From the NCBI RefSeq assembly GCF_003710825.1, contig NZ_RHHQ01000005.1, positions 146,696-210,695 on the forward strand: a stretch of 64,000 bases of DNA, in the 5' to 3' direction. Below are positions 7,901-17,197 of this stretch, one piece after another. Numbering within the stretch: position 1 is the first letter of the stretch; every line of letters begins with the position of its first letter. The translations under genes were made by a program, and so were the position numbers. Source of the DNA: Brevibacillus fluminis. GTDB taxonomy: Bacteria > Bacillota > Bacilli > Brevibacillales > Brevibacillaceae. The notes below the pieces were generated by a model that saw only the letters and a list, made by a program, of their open reading frames with translations, ran no database searches and was not told the DNA's origin.

Positions 7901-10894
7901 TTCCCTAATCAAGGCTATACGCTTAATTTCGGATCTCCCGTGTTTCTGCAATTTGAAGCGCTAAATCCAAGAAAGACACGTCAAATGAATGGATTGCCGC
8001 AATATGAAGGTACTGATGTGACAGATTTGGGATACACCTTGCAAAATGCGACAGATCCATACATCGATTCCTTGAGATATAACGACACGGAATCACCTAC
8101 AACATCTTATTCCGAGATTGATGGTAAAACATCTCGCAGTCTGGTTGACGATGTGGTGGTTAACCGGATGCCGTTCGCGGTGAAATTGAATATTAATAAC
8201 TTCACTAATTCACTCGGAACTACTACGGTTACATCACAGTCTGTTTCAGGTTCTACCAGTGCAGCTACGATAACTGCTCCACTCAGCAATGGAACTGGTG
8301 GTATCTGGTTCTGGATTACGCAGTTACCGTACAATGGAACGCAGACATTGACAATCAGTACGGTTGTGAACGGTAAAACGATCTCAAAAACAGTACGCGT
8401 CACAGTGGTTTCCGGCGTACAAGCCCGCTTTAACAAAATAACGGAAGGTCAGGTCATTCAATATGATCCAACTGACCTGTCGAGTATTACAAATAAAATC
8501 GTCAAGGATGGATTGCAAGACCTGCAAGGGGAAATTATCAACGTCCCCATCACGAAAGACGATTACTTTAAGCCAACTCAGAAAGTTTTCCTGACCATCA
8601 ATAACAACCCTGTGCAGATCGAAGCAGCGGATGCCAGCAAGCCGAACCAATTCGTTCTCTACGATGGTGATCCTACTCCTGGCACCATCGAGAGCAATAT
8701 GGCTTCGAAGCGCGACGAAATCCGCAACATGTTCAACGATGGCCAAAACACGATCCGTTTGGAATATATCGATGATGTCAAAGGAATCAAATATTCCAAG
8801 GAATACAACGTGACATTGTTCTCCATCAACTTCCCGGAGATTCCGAAGAGTCCGGATGGGGACATTTATCCGATAGGTACAGACAAAGCAGACACGAAAC
8901 GCGACTCTCGTTTCCAAGGTTCCAACGGGGTTTATACTACCAAGGAAGCAGAAATGAACATTGTCGGTTCGTTCGGTTTCATCAAACTTGGCTCTTCATC
9001 GACAGCGATTAACGCAAAACGTTCCAGTCTTCCATCCAATCGCTACAAATTGGTGATCAAGGGACCGAATAATCAGAGATGGGAATGGGATCTCAAAGAG
9101 AACAAGTTTAAAGATTCGAATGGTAATTCGTATTCAGGCTCGAGCCCGTCGGACAATTTGACGGTTGTCTATAATGCTGGCTCTACGCCGGAGGATCAAT
9201 TCTTTACCTTCATGCTGAAGAATCAGAGGCTTCCATCTGATGGCAACAAGGCAGTCTATAACTTCTACGTGTACAACAACGGAGAGGATAACCCTACATC
9301 CGTAGGTTCTTTCCGACTGGAAGTGGGAACCTCTGGTTTGCCATACAAAATGGTTCGTCCGATTCTGCCTCAACAATCGACAATTAATCAAAACTATTTG
9401 GAAGTCGTTCTGTATTCGGAGAATGCGGACAAAGTAGTTGTGAACAAAGTTGACGCACAAAAGATTGACTTCAACGACAAGGAAATCAGCGGCAACGATT
9501 ATCAAGGTGCGTTCCGTGCAGTCGTCAAGGACTTGAAGCCAAATAAAAAGAACAAGATTACCTTTACAATCACACGGGGAAAAGATACGATTACCGATTC
9601 CTTTGAAGTTTTCTATGCCCTGGAAAACATGCCGGGGGCACAGTTCCTGGAGGAAATGAAGCCAAGCCACAAAGTGTTTGACAGTAAGGTAATGCTGACA
9701 TTCCCGAAAGATACGTACCTGCGCAGGGTTGACTATGAAATCCCAGAATCACTGCGTACCCAGTTGTTTAAAGGCCACAGCATTTTATTTGGGATTGCCA
9801 ACAACCAGGATGGTGTTGTTGACCGGTATGACTATTTGAATCCAAAGCCGCGTAACTTTGGTAAACTGGTTGACGAGCTGGCATATCATTTTGCCAACTC
9901 ATTTGACAAACACTTTATCAAGGCGAGTGAAGTCTACTGGCTTGATGCCGGACTGGCGGACGATCCAGATACTGACCAATATGATCCGGTTGATACGGGG
10001 ATCTTACCACACCAGTTGGGCGACTTGCCGTCTTTTGACCGCGTGCCATTCAACCGTCGTTTGGTTCCGAGTAAGCGGGGAACGATTGAAATTGCGTACA
10101 ATCCGAACATTGTGAGCGGAGTCGGCAATAACATCACCGTTATGCGATATGATTCCGACAATGGCTATTGGGAGAACTTGGGCGGAACCGTCAATGCTGG
10201 AAAGCATACGATTAAAGTTCCGTTTGACAAGTTCGGCTACTATGTTGTAGCGAAACTGAATGATTCCTTTACGGATGTAATCAGACACCCTTATGCACGC
10301 AACAGCATTGAGGCAATGTATAGCAAAGGGGTTATTCGCCCACGTAACTACACCACATTCGATATCGATGTTCCGACGACACGAGCGGAATTCACCGCAA
10401 TGGTAGTACGGGCTCTACAACTTCCGCTTGTGGAAAGACCGGATACGTACAGCTTTGTAGATGTGCCGACAACGATTGATGCGAATGCGCTGTGGGATTA
10501 TCGTTACATCGAAACAGCCGTGCGCTTGGGTCTTGTAAGGGGAACGATGCCGAGCTTCTTCGAACCGGATAGCAAGATCACACGCCAGGATGCTTCTATT
10601 ATTTTGGCGCGAGCCTTGCAATTGAAGCTGGAAACCGACCCGGTCAAGAATGCGAAGGATCTGAGCAAGCTGTTTAAAGACTACAATCAGATCGATCCGT
10701 ATGCGCGTCCAGCGGTTTTAGCAGTCGCCAAGAAGAAATTTATCATGGGTTCGCCTATCGATCCTAATGATCCTAAAAAAGGTTACATCTTTGAGCCGAA
10801 TGCCAGCATGCTCCGCGGTGATGCATCTATTTTGATATCGCGCGTGATGACGGATCTTAAAAAGATTCCTGCAGTTGGCGAAGTGAAGCAATAA
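4931..10894 (+). CDS. Giant secreted S-layer-type protein with C-terminal SLH domains
   Basis: The 1987-residue product starts with a signal peptide that probably ends near residue 30 (QAAGE). It ends with three SLH domains, from about residue 1779 (FTDVIRHPYA), then FVDVPTTIDA, then FKDYNQIDPY. SLH domains bind pyruvylated secondary cell-wall polymer, so the protein should sit on the cell surface. The rest looks like many beta-rich, Ig-like modules. Three related modules of about 105 residues lie at roughly 441-763, two of them opening with EVNTITV. DNA between about 5.7 and 8.4 kb is clearly more AT-rich than its neighbours. The start follows AAAGGAG with 8-base spacing. It may be an S-layer-associated protein rather than the main S-layer subunit. 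Confidence 0.85.
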   Translation: MHFHRKMLHLFLILALIVTMLPFYPSTGQAAGEMFVFTDLPTTVNSNRVTLNASLNGVSSTGITYMVERMSQDEKTVLQTKEKSALGISVSSDGKKMTASVELFAGKNRITFFGTRGSTTIQEVIKKPNGDPHLIEYVDTPILYNLAFLGTGTKQQINETGLTVISNQYASNPSQALFSIEGNAPNAREVIIEYGDNNSRNASVREDGSSYFILNQIKLKKGKNTLKFKVKNDTQTIELVRDVVYYNDAVTFYDVKLNHTGAASAQDLNLLGIYNVPNNTAANFDVTGRVIVPNDYSTSAAQSMRIEAAYRLAGSDTSASGTNTFNPDSSDKIVLKFSGEVQGATSSMSTSQLKDLLDFQTRSMARPLSLNDKISDSTASWRPGTVNGVNVPNSELVISIGTNDLANGVFNDVGRLVLKKDVVAKNDINKRIDVLATNNETVAGITGVKEVNTITVTAGASSTGTMGIQFNDGTINKTIPVTVTAGDSAATVATKINVALGADPAVSPSYSTSAATNKVVITKNVAGAVNTTINVLPLVATGVTLTKVQNANGDASTLASFDITVTSPATATGRINVTFNDGTIISTVPVDVTVGDTTGAIATSIKTALLTIAGMSATYDVNVSSNVVNISGKANGQHIITVNAVDLTTGVTGSNAETTPGVTAVAEVNTITVNHTAPPGNYTAYFSDDLTDQIAVNVTIAPSDDTEEEVATAIATALSANGTITARYTVANPLTTRLITLTSKTAGSVKPAIIIVGENEYTKIIRLAGSFDPSNPYITEAYVQGNDTATSTRGVDAGEKLIIKLQDSANATLPTSNYSGYDKTQIDGMASVQNAITLSVLDTGAIKSDRYTMFYNASLRQIEITFDSINNLNDELANTRSFDNGVGNKKAVAIYLNKFLTSSNVAIISSMVPDVGTVRIGGTYDGSGRTPNPDPAKIAADFAHVIYRDSGLTNMGQHDIQLKKVAGAKASDYNDSAPYYIFEFSYSGTAFPNQGYTLNFGSPVFLQFEALNPRKTRQMNGLPQYEGTDVTDLGYTLQNATDPYIDSLRYNDTESPTTSYSEIDGKTSRSLVDDVVVNRMPFAVKLNINNFTNSLGTTTVTSQSVSGSTSAATITAPLSNGTGGIWFWITQLPYNGTQTLTISTVVNGKTISKTVRVTVVSGVQARFNKITEGQVIQYDPTDLSSITNKIVKDGLQDLQGEIINVPITKDDYFKPTQKVFLTINNNPVQIEAADASKPNQFVLYDGDPTPGTIESNMASKRDEIRNMFNDGQNTIRLEYIDDVKGIKYSKEYNVTLFSINFPEIPKSPDGDIYPIGTDKADTKRDSRFQGSNGVYTTKEAEMNIVGSFGFIKLGSSSTAINAKRSSLPSNRYKLVIKGPNNQRWEWDLKENKFKDSNGNSYSGSSPSDNLTVVYNAGSTPEDQFFTFMLKNQRLPSDGNKAVYNFYVYNNGEDNPTSVGSFRLEVGTSGLPYKMVRPILPQQSTINQNYLEVVLYSENADKVVVNKVDAQKIDFNDKEISGNDYQGAFRAVVKDLKPNKKNKITFTITRGKDTITDSFEVFYALENMPGAQFLEEMKPSHKVFDSKVMLTFPKDTYLRRVDYEIPESLRTQLFKGHSILFGIANNQDGVVDRYDYLNPKPRNFGKLVDELAYHFANSFDKHFIKASEVYWLDAGLADDPDTDQYDPVDTGILPHQLGDLPSFDRVPFNRRLVPSKRGTIEIAYNPNIVSGVGNNITVMRYDSDNGYWENLGGTVNAGKHTIKVPFDKFGYYVVAKLNDSFTDVIRHPYARNSIEAMYSKGVIRPRNYTTFDIDVPTTRAEFTAMVVRALQLPLVERPDTYSFVDVPTTIDANALWDYRYIETAVRLGLVRGTMPSFFEPDSKITRQDASIILARALQLKLETDPVKNAKDLSKLFKDYNQIDPYARPAVLAVAKKKFIMGSPIDPNDPKKGYIFEPNASMLRGDASILISRVMTDLKKIPAVGEVKQ
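6257..7220 (+). repeat. Three diverged tandem modules inside the surface protein
   Basis: Each module carries a pattern of V-x-x-V-N/A-x-I-T-V, a short strand with FNDGTI or FSDDLT, I-x-V-x-V-T, then an A-T-x-I-x-x-A-L helix. Approximate borders are 6257-6560, 6561-6905 and 6906-7220. The modules are diverged at DNA level, so this is an old duplication. Confidence 0.6.
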
Positions 10895-10903
10895 CTCGTA
10901 CAA

Positions 10904-10945
10904 ACAGCCCTTCAGGATTGTTCTCCGGAAGGGCTGTTGTATCTT
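10904..10945 (+). terminator. Terminator after the surface-protein gene
   Basis: ACAGCCCTTC (10904-10913) pairs perfectly with GAAGGGCTGT (10928-10937). The following T-tract is weak. Confidence 0.55.
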
Positions 10946-10993
10946 GCGTAGTATGCATTCATATAGAAGGATAAATGGGAAAGGAGATAACGG

Positions 10994-11872
10994 ATGAAAA
11001 CCAAAACAATGGCTGCGTCCCTTGCCGTATTTCTTGGTGTTGTAGGGACGGCATATGCGGCGGGTGTAAGTCCATATGGCCAAACAGGGAATTTTGAAAA
11101 TGTATTGCTGACGGTCGATAATAAACCTACACAAGAGACAGGTGTGCTGATTAACGGCCAGCTGTATGTTCCGGCAAAGGCGCTTTCTGACCAAAGAAAG
11201 CTGGCTTATTACTATGACAAAGATTCGTACAATGCATATCTCTTTTTTGGTGGCGGTGACAATGATAAAAATGTGTCGGCGAACGTAGCCATGTATACCA
11301 ATAACCACAAAAGCCGGCAACAAATCGAAAGCGAGATCATGAAGGGAATCCCTTACGAAACAAATGACTACCATTCTGGGATGATGATGCAAGATATCAA
11401 TAATATCGCGGGTATGATCAAAGGGCTTTTGTCGACCTCCGATATGATTGAATATACCATCCAAATGAAGCTGAGCCAAAATGTACAGCCGAATATGGAT
11501 ACGCTGCGACAACAGATTCTCTATCGCTCCATCCCTTTTGATATTATGGAAGATCGAATGAATGCCTTGGCTAATGAGCTGGGCAGGCAGCTTGGATCAA
11601 AAGAAAGAAGAAGGATGGAAGACATAATCGATGATATTCAAACTGCCGTCAAAAGGAAGGAAAAAGCGTTGAACGCTTTGGACGATTGGCTCGATTCATC
11701 TAGCAAGCGCGATCTCGAAGATGTGAGAGACTATGAGGCGGATGTGAAAAAGTACATGTATCAAGCACTCCTCGATCTTACCGGAGAAGATTTGAAGAAC
11801 CCGGGTAAAGTGAAAAGCGATGGCTTGAAGCAAAAAGTGGATAAATGGATTAGAGATAAGTCATCCAAATAA
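10994..11872 (+). CDS. Secreted protein with copper amine oxidase-like N-terminal (stalk) domain
   Basis: The 292-residue product has a signal peptide ending near AYAAG (residue 23). A short domain of the copper amine oxidase N-terminal type follows (VDNKPTQ, then VLINGQLYVPAKALSD, about residues 40-85); it is a surface module without oxidase activity. The rest is helical and charged, probably coiled-coil (SKERRRMEDIIDDIQTAVKR). It lies about 100 bases behind the giant surface-protein gene, separated by a hairpin, with its own AAAGGAG site. A cell-surface role with that protein is inference; the function is unknown. Confidence 0.7.
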   Translation: MKTKTMAASLAVFLGVVGTAYAAGVSPYGQTGNFENVLLTVDNKPTQETGVLINGQLYVPAKALSDQRKLAYYYDKDSYNAYLFFGGGDNDKNVSANVAMYTNNHKSRQQIESEIMKGIPYETNDYHSGMMMQDINNIAGMIKGLLSTSDMIEYTIQMKLSQNVQPNMDTLRQQILYRSIPFDIMEDRMNALANELGRQLGSKERRRMEDIIDDIQTAVKRKEKALNALDDWLDSSSKRDLEDVRDYEADVKKYMYQALLDLTGEDLKNPGKVKSDGLKQKVDKWIRDKSSK

Positions 11873-11881
11873 GCAATAGAG

Positions 11882-11921
11882 GCTCCGATTGAGAACCAAC
11901 AACTCAAGCGGAGCTTTTTTT
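11882..11921 (+). terminator. Terminator after the 292-residue secreted protein
   Basis: GCTCCG-A-TTGAG pairs with CTCAA-G-CGGAGC and is followed by seven T. It overlaps the last codons of the convergent MFS gene. Confidence 0.8.
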
Positions 11922-13298
11922 ATCTACGGATGTTTCACCCAGGTTTCCCCCATCCAAAAACCGAAACCACGGCACCACCACCCCCACGAACGCCGCCAAA
12001 CAAATCACTCCGCCAATAAACGCAAAAATCGGCCGTATTCCCCAAATAGGTGCACACACGCTGCCAAAGAGCGTACCGAGCGGCATGACGCTGCGGATAA
12101 TCAGGAGGCGCACGGAAAAGACGCGCCCGCGCATGTCTGCGGGAACCGTACATTGATACAGTGTTGTGCTGTGCACCTGAAAAAAGGGGGAGGTGATCCC
12201 GGCAAAGAGTTCGATCAGAAGCGCAATCCAGATGTGATGAACTAACGATAATGCGAAAAACGTCGAGCCGCCCAGCAAAATCGAGCCAAGCATCACGATG
12301 CGAAGCGGCAGCCCCTGTCCCAGCCAACGACGAAAATGGAGACGAAGACGGGGTATAAGACGAAGGCGTGGGTCAGCGCGAAGACTGAGATTGGGATACT
12401 GACCTGAATCAGTACGCAGAACGGAACCAGAGTGGCGGCTAGAACCAGAGCTAAACCGAGGCACCAACAGACTGCCGAGAAAATACCCCAAAGGAAACAT
12501 GGCGATAAACAATCCATATGTAAACGAGCTGCCGCCAAGCGTTTGAACCACAAAGGGGAGATAGAGCACCATCGTGACGCCGACAGCGAATTGGACAAAG
12601 GCAAGAAACACACTGAGCCAGACCAACTGCTTATGGGCAAAAAAATAGCGGAAGCCCGCAATAAGCTGAGCGGCCCAAGTTTCCCGCTTTTGCTCCTGTT
12701 GCTGGTGGATGGGGCGGCACCGCAGCAACAATGCACCGCTTGCCAGATACAGCAGAATAATGCCAGTCAGGGTAAAAGGAGCGCCAATGAGTGCCACGAG
12801 CAGACCGCCTGCAGGAGGGCCCAGAAACATCATCAGCCGGGATGTTCCGTCGATGACAGCGTTTGCTTGAGGAAGCTGCTTTTCATCCAGCAAGGAGGGG
12901 AGCAAGGCCATGCTGGAGGGGACATAGAGAGGCTGAATCAGTCCGTTCCCCAGTGAAACCACAAAAATGTGCCAAGGCTGCAAATGTCCGTTCAGACTCA
13001 TTAAGAGCGGAAAGCAGAAGAGCAAGGCTCGAGCGATCTGGGAAAAGAGCATGACACGCTGCTTGTTCCATCGGTCTAAATAAGGGCCGATGACCAATTG
13101 GACCAAAAGCGAGGGGAGCATATAAATCAGCCACATGCTGCCAAGCGCGGCTTCCAGTCCCGTCCCGGTGATTTGGAACAATAGCCAGGAGTTGGCGACT
13201 GTACCAAAGCTACCGCCAAGTGAGGAAGCGGCTTCTCCAATCCAAATGCTGGTGAAAGACGGATTGCGATAGAGCACACGACTAGGCGTTGGCATCAT
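11904..13298 (-). CDS. MFS drug-exporter-type protein with an internal out-of-frame-looking segment
   Basis: This 464-residue major facilitator protein resembles the DHA3 exporters. Twelve membrane segments can be placed: TM1-8 up to GYFLGSLLVPRF and TM9-12 from LPLRIVMLGSILLGG. The usual short TM8-TM9 loop is replaced by about 45 Arg/Ser-rich residues (12315-12470) with T-rich third positions. The -strand frame one base further on encodes a strongly hydrophobic, GC3-rich run over the same bases, including LVPFCVLIQVSIPISV. Two compensating indels would explain this. The start ATG 13298 overlaps the end of the regulator gene and has GGAGGG upstream, so the pair forms an operon. The substrate is unknown and activity is uncertain. 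Confidence 0.75.
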   Translation of the reverse strand: MMPTPSRVLYRNPSFTSIWIGEAASSLGGSFGTVANSWLLFQITGTGLEAALGSMWLIYMLPSLLVQLVIGPYLDRWNKQRVMLFSQIARALLFCFPLLMSLNGHLQPWHIFVVSLGNGLIQPLYVPSSMALLPSLLDEKQLPQANAVIDGTSRLMMFLGPPAGGLLVALIGAPFTLTGIILLYLASGALLLRCRPIHQQQEQKRETWAAQLIAGFRYFFAHKQLVWLSVFLAFVQFAVGVTMVLYLPFVVQTLGGSSFTYGLFIAMFPLGYFLGSLLVPRFSSGSSRHSGSVLRTDSGQYPNLSLRADPRLRLIPRLRLHFRRWLGQGLPLRIVMLGSILLGGSTFFALSLVHHIWIALLIELFAGITSPFFQVHSTTLYQCTVPADMRGRVFSVRLLIIRSVMPLGTLFGSVCAPIWGIRPIFAFIGGVICLAAFVGVVVPWFRFLDGGNLGETSVDKKSSA

Positions 13299-14361
13299 CG
13301 TCTGGGCCCTCCGACTGTTCCTTTTGCAAAAAGGCAAGCAAATCGTTTGCAAGAAGCTCCAGTGGTTGTTTTTCCAGTCGATAGGCAGTGCCCTCGGTTG
13401 TGACCAGGCGGGCTGACCGAAGCAGCATCAGGTGATGGTGGACGGTCGATTTGGCCAAGGACAGCTTTTCCGTCAGCTCCTGCAGCGTATAGTCACGATG
13501 GTACAGATGCTTGACCAGCCGAAGCCGGTGTTCATCGCCAAGTGCCTTGTACGCGCCGGTCAACCGCAATGGTGGTGCGTACAAGTCCGGCGTTTCCGTT
13601 AGGCTGTCGTCGGCGACCGGATAGTAAAAAATTTTGGTGCCTACACAGTCGGACTGGATGTTCCACGGGCGATAGGTCACATGGGGAATCAGTACGACAC
13701 GAGTGACAGAAGGTTCAGGGACATAGCGAATTCCGCCAGTTGCCCACTCCACAAATTGCTCGGAAGCGAGCTTTTGCTGCATGTGCTTTTTTGCCGCAAG
13801 ATCGCAGGCAAGAATGACGGCAAGCTCCTCCTGCTCTGGAAGCACGTGCGTTTGGTACCAGCCTTCCATCACGGCGAGCAGATGCTCACGGAGCTCACCA
13901 GGATCGACCTGCTGTAAAAAGCGTAAGTAAGCGGGGAAAAACTTGTGATCCCGGCAGCGCTCCACCAGCTGATCGATAGCGTCGGCATCGCCCGAGGCAG
14001 CTTTCTTTCGCAACGCTTCCTGTTTCTTTCCTACGTATGGATAACTATGATAGAGCAATTCGATGTCGGAAAGGGAGCGGATGAATCCAAGAAACGACTC
14101 CAGATCAGAAAAGTCATCCGCGTGCAGCAGCTGCAACAGCGTTTTCCATGTATTGTTGCGTTCGAGATAATCGAGCTGCACCTGCATGTCCAGCGAGAGG
14201 GAGTGGCGGGCGTTTGCCCAGTAAGATGTATCCTTTTCCAAAGACGGATGTATTTCATGATAAGTGGCAGCGGCCAAACCGAGTGCACATTCGAAAAGAA
14301 GCGAATGCTGAAGGACGACATCGTATGTTTCGCGTTCATGGGAGAGCTGCAAAAGTTTCAT
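13282..14361 (-). CDS. ArsR-like winged-helix regulator with a large N-terminal domain
   Basis: The 359-residue product has a C-terminal ArsR/SmtB-type winged helix (YKALGDEHRLRLVKHLY, LTEKLSLAKSTVHHHL, about residues 270-345). Before it is a helical region of about 260 residues with no clear metal-binding cluster, unlike the usual 100-residue ArsR proteins. It resembles DUF5937-type regulators. ATG 14361, six bases after GGTGAT, fits better than GTG 14373. The stop overlaps the MFS gene by 17 bases, so it probably controls that exporter and responds to a small molecule bound by the N-terminal domain. That is inference from position. Confidence 0.8.
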   Translation of the reverse strand: MKLLQLSHERETYDVVLQHSLLFECALGLAAATYHEIHPSLEKDTSYWANARHSLSLDMQVQLDYLERNNTWKTLLQLLHADDFSDLESFLGFIRSLSDIELLYHSYPYVGKKQEALRKKAASGDADAIDQLVERCRDHKFFPAYLRFLQQVDPGELREHLLAVMEGWYQTHVLPEQEELAVILACDLAAKKHMQQKLASEQFVEWATGGIRYVPEPSVTRVVLIPHVTYRPWNIQSDCVGTKIFYYPVADDSLTETPDLYAPPLRLTGAYKALGDEHRLRLVKHLYHRDYTLQELTEKLSLAKSTVHHHLMLLRSARLVTTEGTAYRLEKQPLELLANDLLAFLQKEQSEGPDDDANA

Positions 14362-14490
14362 TACAATCACCACATTCCATTTTTTACTACATTCTAATAT
14401 TTTCGAATTTAAAATTCAATAAAAATAGAACGTAGAGATCATGATCAACGCGGTGACCGGAAGATTGCAAATCTGCAGTGAGCGAAACAC

Positions 14491-14523
14491 AAAAAAGGCC
14501 AGCCAGATTTCTCTGACTGACCC
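14491..14523 (-). terminator. Terminator of metY
   Basis: Read on the minus strand, GGTCAGTCAGA pairs with TCTGGCTGGCC around GAAA, followed by TTTTTT. Confidence 0.75.
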
Positions 14524-14559
14524 ATTTCCTTATGAAACGTGAAGCATGATAGCGGTTTT

Positions 14560-15861
<1,302 letters not shown>

Positions 15862-15869
15862 TCATTTAT

Positions 15870-15910
15870 CATAAAATAAAAAAGCCTTCTTCCGAGGAGA
15901 AGAAGGCTTT
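15870..15910 (-). terminator. Expression-platform terminator of the metY SAM riboswitch
   Basis: AAAGCCTTCTT and AAGAAGGCTTT form an 11-bp perfect stem, followed on the minus strand by TTTTTTATTTTAT. It lies between the aptamer and the metY ribosome-binding site, where SAM binding should favour it. Confidence 0.85.
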
Positions 15911-15935
15911 TGTTTGCGAACGAACGCCAAACGCC

Positions 15936-16045
15936 AAGTTCATCTCTCAGAATCCATCGATTCTGCAGGATTTAGCACCTTGCATGTAGATCATGCCGGT
16001 TGCCGGGCTTCAAAGGGCCAGTCCCTCCGCCACTCTTGATGAGTT
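15936..16045 (-). ncRNA. SAM-I (S-box) riboswitch upstream of metY
   Basis: The minus strand carries the S-box signature: ATCAAGAGTGGCGGAGGGA, then CTGGCCCTTTGAAGCCCGG, CAACCGGCAT, AAGGTGCTAAATCC and the closing GAGAGATGAAC. The order and spacing match the aptamer consensus, including the kink-turn and the GGTGCTAAATCC strand. A terminator and a homocysteine synthase gene follow. Confidence 0.95.
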
Positions 16046-16075
16046 GTGAATTTTAAAATTAGTGGAACGATTCTT

Positions 16076-16104
16076 ATTGTAAGGGATGAGTGGAAGGGTG
16101 TCAA
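16076..16104 (-). promoter_or_regulatory. Sigma-A promoter of the metY transcript
   Basis: On the minus strand TTGACA (16104-16099) and TACAAT (16081-16076) are 17 bases apart. Transcription would start about 25 bases before the riboswitch. From 16105 to about 16325 I see no other clear element, apart from a possible -10 TATGAT at 16284 for the rhodanese gene. Confidence 0.85.
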
Positions 16105-16341
16105 CCAAAAAAACCCAAGTAAACGGAGGGGAATTATAATATTTTCAAAATTGTAACCGATTCGCCGTATCTTGTTCACAAGCCCTGCATGCTAGCGATT
16201 CCACTGTTTACGCCTGTTTCTATTCGATGCGCGCTATGTTCGGGGACGGCCGTGGCTGAGTCGATAATAACGGAAAGATGTGGTATGATGATGCGAGGAT
16301 TGTAGTTTGCTGGGAATCATCATAACAGGAGGCTGACATAG

Positions 16342-16653
16342 ATGGAACAACAAGTAAAGGAAATACTGCCGGATGACCTGATCGCTAAGTTGGAAAAAGG
16401 TGAAAAGCTGCAGCTGGTTGATGTGCGCGAGCTGGAGGAATGGAACGCGGGCCACATGAAAGAAGCGAAGCTGATCCCTCTCGGCTTTTTGCCACACCGT
16501 CTGGATGAGCTGGACAAAGAAACTCCGCTCATCATGATTTGCCGCAGCGGGGCGCGCAGCCATCGCGCATGCGAGTATTTGACGGAGCTGGGGTTTGATG
16601 CGACCAATCTGGTAGGCGGCATGCTGGCTTGGCCGGGCGAAGTGGAAAAATAA
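16342..16653 (+). CDS. Single-domain rhodanese-like sulfurtransferase
   Basis: The 103-residue cytosolic rhodanese domain has the active-site loop CRSGARS, with the nucleophilic Cys near residue 70. VDVRELEEWNAGH is the conserved N-terminal motif and NLVGGMLAW the C-terminal one. It probably carries persulfide sulfur; the acceptor is unknown. AGGAGG precedes the ATG, and the gene has its own terminator, so it appears monocistronic. Confidence 0.9.
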   Translation: MEQQVKEILPDDLIAKLEKGEKLQLVDVRELEEWNAGHMKEAKLIPLGFLPHRLDELDKETPLIMICRSGARSHRACEYLTELGFDATNLVGGMLAWPGEVEK

Positions 16654-16666
16654 GATATGAGTTTGC

Positions 16667-16700
16667 AGGCATTGGGCTTTTTGGCCTGATGCCTTTGTTT
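16667..16700 (+). terminator. Terminator of the rhodanese gene
   Basis: AGGCAT (16667-16672) pairs with ATGCCT (16689-16694), with an inner GGGC/GGCC stem over a T loop, then TTGTTT. Confidence 0.65.
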
Positions 16701-16755
16701 CGTGTGCAATCGAACCGAAACGATTAAAAAATCGGACAAGAAGGAGAAGGGAACC

Positions 16756-17169
16756 ATGAGGAGTTGGAGACGATTGCTACCGGTATTCGCGCTTGTGTTG
16801 GCGATGCTCGCAGGCTGCGGAGCAAAGGATGAGACGCAAAAAGAACCGATTAAGCAGCAGGCGAGCGCCGATCAGTATACAGCCGATCTGCTCATCACAC
16901 CGGGCATTGTCGGACCGAATACATATGAGATCACGATCACAGACGACAAGCAACAAAAGGTGGAAACAGGCAGCGCTAAGCTGACTTTCGCGATGCAGGG
17001 GATGGATGACCACGGCAAAAGCGAACAGCAGCTGAAAGCAAAGGACGGCAAATGGACGGCGGAAGGTCCGCATCTGATGATGGACGGCACATGGGATGTC
17101 AAGCTGATCTGGACCGACGAAAAACAAAACGTGCATACGTTTACGTACAGCGTCACCGTACAAAACTAG
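16756..17169 (+). CDS. YtkA/FixH-like lipoprotein
   Basis: The 137-residue lipoprotein has the lipobox LAGC near residue 21. A single YtkA-like beta-sandwich follows, with PGIVGPNTYEITITDD, LTFAMQGMDDHG and the C-terminal GTWDVKLIW. Such domains sit next to copper or cytochrome-oxidase assembly genes. Here a Sco protein gene starts 28 bases downstream, so a role in extracytoplasmic copper handling is likely. ATG 16756 follows AAGGAGAAGGG; upstream in-frame codons lack a site. Confidence 0.8.
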   Translation: MRSWRRLLPVFALVLAMLAGCGAKDETQKEPIKQQASADQYTADLLITPGIVGPNTYEITITDDKQQKVETGSAKLTFAMQGMDDHGKSEQQLKAKDGKWTAEGPHLMMDGTWDVKLIWTDEKQNVHTFTYSVTVQN

Positions 17170-17197
17170 TAGATAGAGTCAAAGGAGAGGGACACCC

